From contig ML769406.1 in the NCBI GenBank assembly GCA_009733575.1, positions 338,911 through 402,910 on the forward strand: a DNA stretch of 64,000 bases, read 5' to 3'. Origin of the DNA: Gymnopus androsaceus JB14 (taxonomy: Eukaryota > Basidiomycota > Agaricomycetes > Agaricales > Omphalotaceae). Every line of letters starts with the position of its first letter. The first letter of the stretch is position 1. The notes under the pieces were generated by a model, which was not told the DNA's origin, made no database searches, and worked only from the letters and a program-made list of their open reading frames with translations. Made by a program: the position numbers and the translations under genes. Below are positions 22,640 to 35,619 of this stretch, one piece after another.

Positions 22640-24409
22640 ACATTCACTGATCCACTGGACGAACTCCTAGACAAAGACTGCGGGATGACTGTTTGAGAAT
22701 CATCTTCGCTGGCCGGAAATATCTAAGTTTACAGGATCTATCAGTCAAACCAGAACGGAGAAATGACTTGCTCACTTTCGGCTGAGAGCTCTCAAGGTTT
22801 TCCGGAGGTGCCTTTTCTTCACTTGAAAGTCCATCAGTCCCTGGTCCTTCTTGGGATACTTTCTGGTTCAGATTCTCCTGCGTCAACGCTACCGAGGAAA
22901 TGGATTGCTTTGAAGGGGTATCAATCTAGTAGAGACTTCAAATTGAAGCTTTGGCAAGGTCATATGTTCAAATCTCACGTTGGTCTTTAAATTCGAAGTA
23001 TCGACCAATGGCCGTCTCTCAGACGAATCATTTAACGCTTGCACATTGGGTGTCTGTTGCTTGGGTAGGTCAATGGAAGGTGGGATTCCAGCCTAGAATC
23101 AATCTTCAGCCCAAGGTGTTAAGTATGACTCCGAAGCAATGCTTCACCTTCAATATGGATCTCGGAGCGGCCCCAGTCATTCCCTTGTCCAACTTATGCT
23201 CTTGGATATTTTTTTGGTCAAGTACGTCGACAGAAGAAGCCGCCCCAGTCTGCAAAGATTTACCGAGAGTTCGAGGATCAAATTTAAACTTACATCCGAT
23301 TCAAAATGCACAACGGAGGCTTTAGTTGGCATTTCTATCTGTTGCTCCGGTCTTGGAATCGTGTTCAATCTCTGGGGGATGTTCGTCAGGATAGGTGAGG
23401 CTCCATGGAGAACACTGTTGTTAAATCCCTCCTGGGTGGGCGTTCGCGCGGACTAGAATATTGTGAAGAATCAAGCGTAAAGAGGTGAAATCGTATGCTT
23501 ACATTAGGTCTCGAGTTCGCAGTATCTTGGTGATTTGCTACACCGTTGTAAAGGTCTTTCAGAGGCGTAGCAATTCCTCCCACAACCAAAATGACTTTCC
23601 GGATGACATCTAGCCAGCCTTTCGAATCCTGCTACAGGGTAATCATTTTCTGCTCTCAAGAAAGTCATGCAAAAACTGGCCTTGGGTATTTGGACACTAT
23701 TTACCGCCTGGCTCGTAATCAGAGCTTCAATCACTGTCTTCGACTTGTCGTACTCCTCCTGTTTCCTATACCCCTTAGCCGTCTTCTTCCCCTTCGCAGT
23801 CGTAACACAAGCGTGTCCATCAAACACCATCCCATACTTCGCAAAGGAATGCTGGTTTTTAGACCACCACGACTCCATTTCTGGCTCCTCGTCTTCCAGT
23901 CCAGTCACCACAACGACAATGGGAATCAATCTCTGACACAACACTTCGTAGAAGATGCGGTAATTCTTTTGCGCAGTCTCGGTGATCCTTGGAGCACGAA
24001 GACAAAAAACCAGGAGACTAACACCGTCTTCCTAGTTTGTGGATTCCGCTCGTAAAGATCCTTGGCACATTCGTTGGCCACCAAGTCGCCTTTGTTCAAT
24101 TTTCCGTTGTTGAGGCCGGTGATGTCGTGGAAACAGTAAACTTGCTCCCCCAGAATTATATCGTGTTTTTCGACGCGGAACATGGGTGGGACAGCTCCAC
24201 TGGAGATTTCTGCGACATTATGACCCGATAACATATTGATAAGTGAGCTTTTGCCGCATCCGGAGGAGCCGAACAGACAGGATGTTGCGACGAGGAGGTC
24301 CGGAAGGATGCGCAACTGGCGCCAACGACTCAACATCATCTGCTGAAGGAACGATGGACCAATCAGTAGAAGCAGTGGTGTCGGTATATGTGGGAGGCTG
24401 CATAGTCAT
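22640..24409 (-). pseudogene. Broken P-loop GTPase (G domain, AIG1/IMAP-like), upstream paralogue
   Basis: The minus strand starts at the ATG 24401-24409 (MTMQPPTYTDT). Core pieces are LFGSSGCGKSSLINMLSG (Walker A/G1), SSGAVPPMF (G2 region), FHDITGLNNG (G3), LLVFCLRAPRITET, IPIVVVVTGLEDEEPEMESW (G4 region) and HACVTTAKGK. A second exon reads DSKGWLDVIRKVILVVGGIA, equivalent to the second exon of the intact paralogue at 25216-26175. The frame is broken just before the P-loop (about 24290) and again near 24027 before GVSLLVFC. Further minus-strand stretches rich in Pro, Glu and Ser (22644-22890) may be C-terminal exons of a longer tail, but I cannot prove the joins. Family function in fungi is unknown; relatives in plants and animals are GTP-binding, often immune-associated. 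Confidence 0.65.
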
Positions 24410-25215
24410 AGTCAAGTAAAAGGCAGTCGTATATGGTTGGAAGAAATTCAAACAAACACCTGTTATACCCATCTGCCTACCTGTATCATCATAATTTATA
24501 AATTGAGGATTTCATGACGAATTGAAGTTGAGAAAGTCTCCGGGGTCCATTCAATTCGGTTCACGCCCATAAGTAAATATCGATAAGGGATCCATGAAAT
24601 GAACGAACATCTGGCACAGGAACTAGATATGACATGCAGAATGCTTCTTCGCCTCGACGTTGAAGTGAGGCTGTTGGCTTCAGTCGCTGCGGGGCAAATA
24701 ATGAACTGTCCCCTGCACTTTATATTGGATGATAACATACCACGGATACTTGCAGTGAAGGCTCGTGTTATTTGACGATCTCAGAGGAATTCGAACAACA
24801 AGGCAAAGTCCGAATAAGTAACATCAGATCGATAATTACGGATCTACTCAGTGGTGCGATTCAAAGTCCTCAAGTAATAGGATACCTTGGAATCATCGAT
24901 AGAATTGAACGACCTCGATACAAAGTCAACATAATATGTTATGCCACTACTATTCATATGGTACTAGGGAGGTTTTGGACCGCCAAAATTTGGCACACGC
25001 TTCCTCCAAACGACATCGTTTGGAGGGAATTCTGCAGAGTCGAAACAACCTCAATAGGAAATCAACCTGGGGCGAAGTCGGAAAGATGCAAAGGAAAGAG
25101 GAACAAGTTTCTCGTCGAAGTGACTAAAACAAACCTGGGTCAGGAAAAAGGTGACGAAAATTTAAGTTGACCGAATGACTTACATTGGTCAGGTCTGCGG
25201 CGTGGTAGTCTCCTG
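24410..25215. other. Spacer between the two GTPase genes
   Basis: A 132-codon plus-strand ORF (24772-25170) has no recognisable domain. The region should carry the promoter of the broken GTPase and the 3' end of the intact one. Confidence 0.35.
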
Positions 25216-26175
25216 CTACATATCCGCCCTCACAGCAATGTCCCTTGCCTCACTCTCGGGCATGAAGTGTTTCAACACCGTGAACAAGCCCCCCAGGCGA
25301 GGGCTGACGATTTGGTTTAACCAATTGGGTAGATTGCGACGAAGCCATTTCAGAATCGTAACGAACCAGTCGTTAGATTCCTTTGAAGGTATTCAGCATT
25401 GCAGAAGTGAGTCCAAGACATATCGAAAGCCTACCAATTTCCAAGGCTTTGCCTTCATGCACGTCTCAACAATAAGATCGCGCAGTACTTCCCGCGATTT
25501 GTTATACTCTTCATCGTTCCTAAACTCTGGTTCCCCATTTTTTGTCCTCTTACCTCGAGTAGCGGTTATGCATGCATGGCCAGCAACATTCATTTTATAT
25601 TTATCGAACGCTTCCTTGTTCTTGGTCCACCATGAATCCATGTCGGGCTCATGGTCTTCCAGTCCCGTTATAACGATGACAATAGGAACTTTCCCGCGAC
25701 AAAATCCATCGTGGAAAATGGAATAATTTCGCTCTAGTGTCTCTGTGATTCTAGGGCCCCGCATGCAGTAGACGAGAAGAGTGACGCCGTCCTGCAGGCT
25801 ACGCAAAAGCTGGTAAAGCTTCAGAATGGCATCTTTCGAAACCACTGTACCCGCAGTGCCTTCGTCAAGGCCGGTGGTGTCGAAAAGTTGGTATTCCTTC
25901 TTTTCTATCGTGACGGAGTAGGCATTGTTGTCGAAAGTGCACCCCACGGCACCACTGGACATCGGAGCCATCTCTCTATCGAGCAACATATTGACGATGG
26001 AGCTCTTTCCGCATCCAGTGGATCCGAAAAAGATCACGTTCAAAGGAGGTGGTCCCGGAGGAATGCCAGGGGCAGCAGGAGCAGCAGGGGTTTGAGCATG
26101 AACGGGCGGGATCATAGGAGAAGGAGCACGAGCAAGGGGAGGAGTAAGGTGATTTCGAAAGACCTTCAACATCAT
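25216..26175 (-). CDS. P-loop GTPase (G domain, AIG1/IMAP-like)
   Basis: Two exons (26175-25435 and 25380-25216) flank a 54-base GT..AG intron and give a 301-residue protein with the frame kept. A Pro/Ala-rich N-terminus of about 40 residues precedes the G domain: G1 FFGSTGCGKSSIVNMLL, G2 region SSGAVGCTF, G3 LFDTTGLDEG, the family block CMRGPRITETLERNYSIFHD, G4 region ITGLEDHEPDMDSWWTKN, and G5 region HACITATRGKR. The C-terminal exon is amphipathic (WFVTILKWLRRNLPNWLNQI), a possible membrane-associating helix. The G4 motif lacks a canonical NKxD, as is common in this fungal group. It is tandem with a broken paralogue in the same orientation. The target process is unknown. Confidence 0.82.
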
Positions 26176-26939
26176 GGGAACGTGTGTATTTCTTTCATTG
26201 AGATTTTGTCAGTACCGACTATAAAGTCGCCCTCAACCAACTCGATTTTCCTAGTTCCATCTCACATCGAGCAGTTTCCGGGGTACTAGGAGGAACGGAA
26301 CAAGTACGTCCAAGTTCCATGAAGGATAAGCAAGGCGATATGAATATGATTGACTGCGTACACATACATCAAAGCACCGTTCTGAGCGTGCAACTGTGGC
26401 TTTTTGCGCAGGGAGAACATTAAAGATGTCATTGGATGCCTATGCCTAAAATAGTAGTTATCGCTCAGCATCATGGACAACTCCTCCCAGGACCTCATAC
26501 ACAAAGATAGGCTTGATACACGCTGACCTTCGTCAATGATTGCTGCTGATATCCGGATAAGACGTCGACACTGCCCTTACGGACTGGCTCATAGCACAGT
26601 AGTAGAATCGATGGCCTAAACGCGGCAGCTGAATTCTGAGTGGAGCTCGAGCTCGGGGTTGAAGCGTTCGGAACAGGTAGAATGTCAATGGAGCTCGGCA
26701 ATACCTGTGAAACTCGTTGAGTCAAAGAAGGCTCTAGCAAGTTCCAACCATCACCTCGAGCTAAAAGCATATACGATCGTCGATGTGTATGTGAGAGATC
26801 TGGTGACGGAATGAAGACTTGGTGCGGTGAATAGCAAAGTCCGTACATATATACTGCGCCAAGTCCCGAGTCAAAGTCAAGTTCACATCGTAAGGAAGGT
26901 TGTCCATCATCATTTGCATTCATCTCAGGCTCCGCTGGT
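26176..26939. other. No gene recognised; 142-codon minus-strand ORF
   Basis: An ORF at 26495-26923 (minus) is Ser-rich and has no domain I recognise. It directly follows the end of the GH5 fragment and may be derived sequence. The first part should hold the GTPase promoter. Confidence 0.3.
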
Positions 26940-27330
26940 TATCGATTAATCTTCGACACCGTCAACCTAAACGCCGTCAAGGCAATATCAAACTGGATAT
27001 CGGACGGTGTCCTGATGGGTTTAACCGGGAATGGTCGACTGAAAGCGCGTTGGGCGTGAGGAGAAGGAATCGGAACCTTGAGTGTCTAATAATAACGACG
27101 TGAAGTTGCACGCGGATACGAAGCCGCCCGTTGAGCTATGGATGTCGATACTTGTTGGATAATTTCGACTGGTTCATCTTTCGCAGAAGAACTGCTTGAG
27201 AGCCGTCCCTCCCTATACCGTACATGCCAACTTCTTCTTCATCTCCACCCTGCTGCTGAAGTTTCGCCAGGTATACGCCTGCCTCGGCCTTCGCGTCTAG
27301 AGGCCTGTCCATACCGTATTTCAACGCATT
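26940..27330 (-). pseudogene. C-terminal fragment of a GH5 glucosidase (third locus copy)
   Basis: The minus strand carries pieces that match the GH5 fragments at 40915-42516 and 60060-61245: a Gln-rich LAKLQQQGGDEEEVGMYGIG stretch (27136-27324) and then FDIALTAFRLTV (about 26960-27000), the start of the C-terminal beta-sandwich. The catalytic barrel is absent. It suggests that this 16.6-27.3 kb stretch once belonged to a third copy of the duplicated locus. Confidence 0.6.
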
Positions 27331-28288
27331 AGAACCGTCTGCGTCATTTAGGAGACATCAAGAGCTCTTTCCTGTTCAAATCACGAGTCTTGAATTCGTC
27401 GCAGTCATAATCTCCTTGAGCTCCTCGTTCCCCATATTCATCCTCGTCGTCATTAGGAATATTCTGCAATCTGGGAGGAAGGAAGGAAGAGATTTTGTTC
27501 GTCGGCGTCAATCAACGCGCTTGTCTCCTTTTGGTGTGTTCAAAAAGGTTCAGAGGTTAACAATCTTCTCTGCTTCCTTGACTGCTTGCACTTCCATGGC
27601 TCTACATTCTTAGTCTACGATGCTCCCTCCTTTTGCTTGCGGAGCTTCTATATCTTCTTCCTCTCACTTAATTGTGATTGTATCGACTGAGTGATCACTG
27701 ATTTTGCCCTAGCCTCGATATCGAAACCAAGTGTTGTCCTTCCGATATCATTATGTGTGCCTCCACTACTTCGAACTCGAAATCCACATCCTCTTTCTCG
27801 ACTTCCACACCCACGAGCAAAAAAGCCCGGGGATTGCCGCGAACGCAACCCGAGCTCTTCAGCATCACGGTATGACTGCGCTACTTGGTATACGAGGCTA
27901 TCTCCAGCGCTATTTCACTAGGATAGGCTACGTGGAGATTTGGCTACATTACAAGCCCGGAAAAAGCTGACGAGGGTGCTGGGCCGTGTGATCACTTGCA
28001 GTCTTATTAGTCTGAGATGAAAATCCAGCAGCTCTTTTAGTATTTAGCGCAGTGATAGCAAACATGGATAGATTCTGAGAGATTCATACCATAGATTATC
28101 TAAACTCAGACTATACGCTGTACAATAGCTACTACTTAAGCAAATACTGTAAGTATAAGTAATAAGCATCCATAAAAATATCTATAGCAAACGAGTCCAA
28201 GGTCCAAAAACGACAGATTCCATCTCTATTTGGGGAGAGCCCGTTCACAACAAATGAAAGAAAATCAGTTCTCCGAAAAAGACTTATT
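27331..28288. other. No gene recognised
   Basis: Overlapping short ORFs on both strands without recognised similarity. Confidence 0.3.
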
Positions 28289-30368
28289 CTATCCCTTGGC
28301 CACTGCCAGCATCGCGCGACACTGGCCAGCAATGTCCTCCAACATGCCCACCATCTGTTCATTCCCTTGCGTGAAATTCTTCTCTTTGAATTCCAATAAA
28401 TCGCCACCCGATTTGTTTTCTGTCGCGTAGCGTCTGTTTTGCTCAACCCATTGCTTGATTCGGACAGTTGCTCGGCGGTGATTGAGTCGGGATAGTCGAG
28501 GGAATAACTAGCGTTCAAGTCAGTACCTGGTGGGAGATGATAATCGAATTGAAGTGTACATGGTGGGCGATTTGCATCTGTAGCCCGCCGTGAATGAAAT
28601 CAAGATATTCGGGACACGATACGTCCATTGTCGTTCTCAATTGTCGATGAATGAAGCATTCGTACACACCCATGTCTACGGAGTCTTGAGCGCTATGCGA
28701 AAGTACAATCTAGACAAAGTGATTAAACCGACGAATCCGAAGGTAATCCGAGAGAGAGAAAAACCTGAATATGGATCAGGCATACGGAAATGAGGTTGAG
28801 TAGGATGAATAAAACACGGGTACCCCACAGCTCGATCACCGAGTGGCCGTTCACGCCATCGAAACCCGTACCGATACGCTTCAACATCAAAGTATACCAG
28901 CACCAGAAGAACACAACACCAATAAGCTCGAACGTCCGGAAGCCGTCTGCTTTAGCTTTCGTGAGCAACTGCAAATTAGAACATTAGGGAGCGAAAGTAT
29001 GAGAAGACCAAGCGGGACGTACGTATACGTAGCTTTTGCCAAACAAGGAAAACCTCGCGAAAACCATGACCGGATAGAAAAACAGATGCTGGTACTGAAT
29101 GAGGAAACGCGTTGGAGCGTCGAAATGCATGACACAAGCGTGAAAAGTCGAGTAGAGACTGTCGAAGAAGCGAGTACTGAAAGCGAAGAAAGGAAGGAGC
29201 TGGATATCAGGGTCGTGCTCAGGATGATTGGTGATCAAGTGGTGAACATCGTGCTGGTCTATCCACCATCCGAGCGACATCCCACTGGCAAAGCTCGCAA
29301 TGGTACCCCCGATTGCCCGGTCCCAGAACCGATTTCCAGTGATTTCTGTATGGCCGGCGTCATCTGAGTACATGATATCAGTTTACACTTTCGAAAGATA
29401 GTTTAGTGGAACCTTCTTACGGGCACAAAACATGATCTGGTGCATGAAAAAACCCAATGCAATGGCCGAGACGCAGTAATGCCCTGAATGATATATTTGT
29501 TTAGCTCTGACTGAATGAACGGAAAACGACAAGACCGACATTTGTGTGATGCGGTGAGATAGAACCAAAGAAACGTAGCAAATAGCGAAAGACAGCGGAG
29601 GATACGTGAAGCGGTAAAGTTTCCAGGGGTGTAACTCAAAGAGGCCTGGTTCCATGAGGAGCTGCTGGCGCAATTGCCTGAACGAATCAGACAAGCGTTT
29701 TTGTTCGACAGGGCAAATCTCCTGGAGGAGGCGATGGTGGCTCGAGTGAAGATGGGGTCCATAGGCGGCAGCGTTGTGTCTGGAGGTGACAAGCCAACCC
29801 ATTCTTTACACGTACCACGGAAGGCCTGCAGAGAAGTGTCGACCATAGGTACACCGGCGTAAGCAGCGATATTGTTGGGCCATCCAAGGTGAACTGGAGG
29901 AACTAGAGGTTTCCAGCCGCTGCTTTCGCTCCAATCAACAGGGTCTACGGTGCCAATGATGAAGCCTTTCATGCGAGTGAGGGCTTCAGCTGGGTGATAA
30001 GCCTCTATTTCATCCGTGGCATCCCTTCCGACAAAGTGAAGTACCTGTGTAAATGTTAAAAATGAGATAGGCTCTCTAAAGGCGTAAATACTAGACGTAC
30101 CGGAAGATCGCCACCAGGGTGTACAGCCAAAAAATGGTTCAATCGATAAATGTAGCGAACGATGAATAGTGAGGATGTGGCCGCGAGAAATTAGAAAGGC
30201 AACTTCTGAGCGAGTGAAAGTGGGCAGTTTGCGGGCAGGAGTTATGAGCGAAAAAGGGTCAGTCAAAGGCGTGATGACTGGGAGTGGAGTGCTGGCAATT
30301 TTTGTGGAAGAAAGGTCGTCAACATCGACGATAGGGAGCGCAGTCTCCGCCGAGAATGTGGAAGTCAT
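28289..30368 (-). CDS. Cytochrome b5-fused fatty acid / delta-8 sphingolipid-type desaturase
   Basis: ER membrane di-iron front-end desaturase that takes electrons through its own N-terminal cytochrome b5. The start at 30366-30368 reads MTSTFSAETALPIVD. The b5 domain shows HPGGD and, after an intron, HFVGRDATDEIEAYHP (the two haem histidines). The desaturase histidine boxes are all present: HDAGH (formed across the intron near 29367-29420), HDVHH in WIDQHDVHHLITNHPEHDPD, and QMQIAHH followed, after an intron whose acceptor is CGCTAG, by LFPRLSRLNHRRAT. The C-terminus ends AVAKG at 28289-28291. Splice joins at FRGT/HNAAAYG and at HH/LFPRL restore apparent frame breaks, so the gene looks intact with at least six introns. 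The third box has the front-end form QxxxHH. Similarity is to fungal delta-8 sphingolipid desaturases, which act on ceramide long-chain bases. Confidence 0.88.
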
Positions 30369-33300
30369 ATATAATGTGTATAAGTAATGATATAGAAGGA
30401 AAGGAAGGAAGGAAGCGAAAGAACTGGAGAGCAAAACAAGTGTCAAATAAGGTGCCTCGGATGACATGACTGTCGCGCCAAGGTATATCGGATGTGCGGA
30501 GGTACATCTGGAATATAACCTGGGGCAGTTCACTGACTATCAGAAAAGAGGCACAGGATAATGTAGAGTGAATTCAGTCGGGAGGCATATATCTATTGGA
30601 TATATGCACATACAGGATATCCGCAGTTTCAGCTGAGCAGCGAGGTATTTTCGTCTCGACTCGACTCTGGGTCTGAAGGTAACAATGACCTCTCAGACTA
30701 TCTATGCTAAAGCTACGTTTGTAGCTAGACATGCAGAGTCATTCATGATGCATAGATCATGACACGAGTCTGTTACTTATAGTCAGATTGCTACTTCAGG
30801 CATACGTCAGGGCATCGTCAGGGCGAACGGAGAACAATTCTTGACAGGAAAAAAAGGCTTACTGTACCAAAATGCCTGCGGATGGTAGATTCCATCGGGA
30901 TGAATGGATGGAAGTTCGAGGCAGAGATGCGTAGTCGGATGCCGTCGGCAGGCCCAGACCACAATGATCTGAGCACTTACTTACTTATCTTACAGTTACA
31001 GTTCACGTTGAACTTGTTTTATTAATGACGCCTTTCACAATAACAGGAGATGGCTGAAGACGAGACAAAATTTTGGTGCGCGTCAAAAGTTGTGTTTCGA
31101 CTCCGCAATTCAATATTTGTAACGTATTTCACCAGTTCAGAAGTATGCAGAATAATTGACATGCTTCTCCGTTGCACAACTGCTGAATTTGGAAATTGGA
31201 TAGCTCTTGAATTTGACGACCGACTCACTTTATTCTTGGCACCACTTTCTTTTACGAGCCTACACGCTCGAATGCGCGATCCTGGAAGGCTGGTCCTGGC
31301 TGGAGCATCGACGAAAGCCCAATTTGTATGCCTAGATTCCGATTTCGTTTGCATTCAATCATTCCAATTTCTGTACGTGGCCGCCCAGTCTCTGTTGGAC
31401 CCTTATTCAAAAAACATACGACTTTTTACTCGTATAGAAACCTCCCGGGGAGTTTGAACGAAGCACCGTTACCCCTCGGTAGAGATCCACCGCCGTGAAC
31501 GGTTTTTGCATTAGTACTAATAGTAGGAGATTTGCCGAGTGTGACTGCTACTTGACAGATCTCAAGTAACTTCTACCGGGTAAATACACGATAAACATTT
31601 CACCCGTTGGCGGTACTACTTTGAATAGCCATATCTACCGAGATCCATAGGGCAGACCTATTTCGTCAAATCTCCGACGGCCAGCCATCGGTATTCAACC
31701 ATGTCCAAGACGGCCCCAACCATCGACGTTGAATTACCCGCAACGATCCGAAATTTCCTTCCTTCCTTCCGAAGTTTCAAAGGGGATAGGCAACTACATT
31801 GAAGCAATGCCATTGTACATATTTCGGAGTTTGTATGACTACTCAGATTCAGAACTGAACGATGATACTACAGTGTCGATTTCTTTGAGTCTGGGTAATT
31901 TCGCTTTTGACTTATTACCCAAGCGAGAAAAGGGAGAAGAAATCAAAAAGAAAATCAACAGCGTTGCAAATCCAAGATTTCCATTCTAATTAACCGTATG
32001 GACCTACTTGGAGATCCTGCATTGGATGTTCGTTGGAACTTGGGAGAGCCTGAAGATACAAATGGGAGTATCCTCTTCTACAAGTGCCACCTGTATACAT
32101 ATTCGCTCAACATCTATACACTTGATCCTTGAAAGGAATCTATACAATTGCCTCCCAAACCAATTCTATACCAAGCCAAAATGCTCCATACCAGGTCATA
32201 ATTATGCGCTTATCGACTACGCTAGGGAAGGGATACTCTTTCAGGGTGCAATGCATCATCCTTCCTCCCATCTCGATACCCCATGAATATCCAACCCCCT
32301 CGTCATCCTCAGCCGGGTCTTTTCTACGGCTTTCACGACTGGGTTCTGAACCAGCGTCAGATACGGATTTGCGTCGTGTGCGCGCGCGATGGCCGATGAG
32401 CAAGCCGAGGTTAAGTTCTTCAATATCGGAGGGCACCGAATCGATTCCTTGCGTAAAGATGCTCATGGTAAAAGAGGAGCTGACGGCCTCAGTATCATAC
32501 GTGGAAGAGGAAGACGGCGTCTACAGTGTTGCTGAGAATGATAATGGCGCCGGAAACGGAGATGACGCGGGAGTGGAAGGAAAAACGGCAGAAGACGGCC
32601 CAAACACCGGCGTTGTCGACGTAGGGAATTGGTCTTCATCTCCCTGAATGCTCCGGGCCCTTTAACCCACTGAAATCGCCAACAACATCCACCCCCTCCT
32701 CTCGAACCAACCGTTCATTCAACATCCAACTCCTTTCCCATTCGTTCGCCTATAGAAAAAACCCAAATGGTTAGGTAGTTAATGAGGTTGTCAATGAACG
32801 TACGAATAAACGAAACAAAGAAACGTTTAAGAAGTCAAACGAATCAGAAAAAGGACCACTTGCGTGAAGAATATGTAGGCAGACCCACCTAATACCCTCA
32901 AAATCACAGAGCGCTCAAACCGTAGATGATTTAGGTTGCACATATCTTTCCCTTGCTTCGCAGGTATCCTTAAAACAATCCCGTTAACTCTTTCCCGAAC
33001 GAAACAAAAGGAATGATAACACACTTTTACCCTTCCAAATTCGACTCCAAATTCGCGTCGCCCCATTTCCAACCCAACACAATCTTTTCATCTGCTTTGA
33101 AGTGTCATAGGGCGAAGGAAACTTTTGATGAGGTGGGTAACGACGTGCTAGCCTCTAGGGAGGTTCAGGGACGACATGATAAGAGATAATCTTCGGCTTG
33201 GACAGAGAGATCTGCCCATCGTCCTTTATTCTTCATTAGCTTTGGCTTCAGCGTACAGATGCAGGAGCGTAAACATATCCACAGTACGCTGATGGTGAGG

Positions 33301-33649
33301 AATGAACGAAGCTCAAGCAATGGAGGGAGATGAGGTCGTTTGGAATAGTCAAGCCTGGATGCAAAGCCAAATGCATTTTGCAGCGTCCCAAATAGCTGGA
33401 TAATTGATTCGGAAGTGAACACAGTCCGGCAGTCCATTATAATATAACCTAAACGCAAAAACATTCAGGACTGAACGAAACACGATTTACTTGAGAACGC
33501 ACCTTGAGCTTACCAGCAAATCACCAAGACCTCTGTCAAGAGTCAAGCAAGATATTGCAGCCGTTTATCGGACGCATGAACCGTGAACTGTCGAACGATG
33601 ATAATTGAAGAGAAGAACAAGGGACTCGCGCGCTAATCATCAACTTGTT
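30369..33649. other. Long stretch without a recognisable gene
   Basis: The first part is the presumed desaturase promoter. ORFs of 135 codons (31050-31457, plus) and 172 codons (32129-32647, plus; Ser- and acid-rich C-terminus) lack domains I know; the 32140-32466 minus-strand frame is an alternative reading. On the minus strand 32827-33464 two frames contain hydrophobic segments (for example SVILRVLGGSAYIFFTQVVL) that could be exons of another multi-TM gene. I cannot assemble a convincing gene model. Confidence 0.3.
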
Positions 33650-35260
33650 GGCTCGCAAATGTGACCGTCGTGTCAATTCGACTGAAACTTGCGCGTTGTA
33701 CCAGCCAGAGTCAATTCTTTTCCAATTGTCTAGCTCAATCCAAGATTCCAGCCTATACACTACTGCTCAATAGCCTCAATACTTTTTTTCCCAAAAGTTC
33801 ATCGCGGATTCCAACAACGTTATGAGAAAGATGAATTTGAAGATTCAGTAGGCTCTGAGGCAGGTCTCTACGCTTAATATGGCACCGAATCTAGTACGTA
33901 TTCTCATCCACAATAGAAATTAACATTTCATTTCCCGCTAGCTCTACCACTCCTTGTATTATCGCTTCGTGCTTATGCTTACATTTGCCTCTAGTCTGAA
34001 ATCCTTTCCTTTGTGCCAAATTGCTTGCAACCCACCGTTATATCTGTGCCACTCTAGTCGTTCAATTTAACTTGGTCGTTTCTGTTAAACGCTAAAACCG
34101 AAGCCTCTCACATCCCCTGTCCTTTAGTCTACTACATGTATTGAATTCAGGCTGCTTCTATGCTGTCTAATGGATCGGTGTTTACTGCTACATACACTGC
34201 ACCGTCTTCTGTTAGACAGTCTTTATCCTCTGAGGATACAGCTCCTCCAACTCTGGCGGCCTGAGTAAAGGCAAGATAGCCGCATCGATTACGCCTTTAC
34301 TTGTAGCCATCGCCTTAGGGTTAGCTTGGTTCTGGGTTAAACGCTCACAAGGATAAAATGGACACAAAGACGTGGACAGAAAAGGTCAATTAGCGCATGT
34401 CTGGGTAAGTATGAGCGTGTCTAGAGCTCAGGCTGCGATACGGAATTCCAGTGATATACAAACGCATGGACCAAAGAATGTCATCCGCTTTTATGAGTAT
34501 GGAGAGGACGTTGCTGGTCTAGATCTAGCTCCTGAAGGTGGCGTAGGAGGGTTTTCATCCTAGGCCAAGATGATCCCAACGTCAACCCTATTGTCTCCTC
34601 CCTGTTCATTCACACATTCCTTAAGTATTTGCCTTTGACGCCTCCACTACATGGCACTCTGGGAACTGTTCCATGCTGAACAAACTCAAGAGTCCTTTTG
34701 TTTGCTGCAGAAGTGAGTATCCCTGGTCATCCTTCGGGCGAAACTCAACGATCCATCTACGAGAGGTCTTCTATGATCTCTTGAAGATGTTTAGGGTACT
34801 CCCAGTCTTTGAGAGGAGGAAGTCGTACCTTCCACTACGTTGACGGAGGTGAAGAAGAAATGTCTCCACTTCCGGAAGGTGCAGCTGAACACTTCGCCGT
34901 TTATTTGCTCAATAATGCTCCTTTGGCCTCTTCTGGTGCCGGTGTGAGAGGAAGAATTCCCAACATTCGCACTAGGGTTCAGCCTTCGCTAACGCTAGTA
35001 GGATGTCATGCTTCGATGAGGTTTACAGTGACTTGTCCCAGGCGCTGAATAATAGGTCCTCTGGAGGTGATTACTCTGAAACATTCTACGAAGAGTTTCT
35101 GTTGTGACTGTTGCGCTGAGCTCGAATGATATCCAGAAGATGGTTCGTGACGTGCGAGTGACGTGAATGGTACTCTCAGCAGTCGAGAGGCTGTGGGGAA
35201 AGTAATATTAAAGCGAACTTTGAAGAGGATGTTGAGCCTGCGTTAAGCAGTAGTAAGTGC
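33650..35260 (+). repeat. Locus repeat copy B: remnant of a single-pass membrane-protein gene (5' part of segmental duplication copy 1)
   Basis: Homologous to 45895-46680 (closest) and 16575-18150. Readable pieces are GSVFTATYTA, SSNSGGLSKGKIAASITPLL plus VAIALGLAWFWVKRSQ (one membrane helix with a basic stop-transfer), SVSRAQAAIRN, GPKNVIRFYEYGEDVAGLDL, GGEEEMSPLPEGAAEHFAVY and the AATAGGTCCTCTGGAGGTGA block (35050). Frames change repeatedly, so it is not a working gene. It lies just upstream of the intact NLR in the same orientation. Sequence at 35380-35480 is again shared with 47955-48060. Confidence 0.65.
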
Positions 35261-35619
35261 TTCCTTCATTTTTATCTTGACTTGTCAAGCGGGGAACGTT
35301 GTTTTACGACCATTTGGCGTTTACAGTGGAGACAGTAAGCATTGGGCAATGCGATACATATGCAAGTTTCTTGCATGATGTAGTATGTACGCTAGTATGT
35401 ACGCACGCACATTTAGCATGGACATATTTATTCCTGCAATTATCCAAGGGTATATTCTCATATTTAGTTCCTTATCAAAATCTCACCTTTTATCATGTCA
35501 TCATCGAACGGCTGTAGCTGTAGTTCAAGTTGGGATTCCGGAAGAGGCTGTCACGTGTTATGAATCGGACCTGAAAATGTGGTCCACATGAGGACATCAG
35601 ATGGTTCCTAGGCTTCAGG

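Noticed and set aside
22955..22985. tRNA-like T-arm (TGTTCAAATCTCA)
   Set aside because: No matching acceptor stem, anticodon arm or D-arm could be found around it.
28289..29860. Apparent frameshifts in the desaturase gene
   Set aside because: Introns with donors GTGTAAAG near 29811 and GTACACTT near 28550 restore FRGT-HNAAAYG and HH-LFPRL in frame, so the gene reads as intact.
31050..32647. 135- and 172-codon plus-strand ORFs as genes
   Set aside because: No recognisable domain, strong alternative frames on the other strand and no splice pattern.
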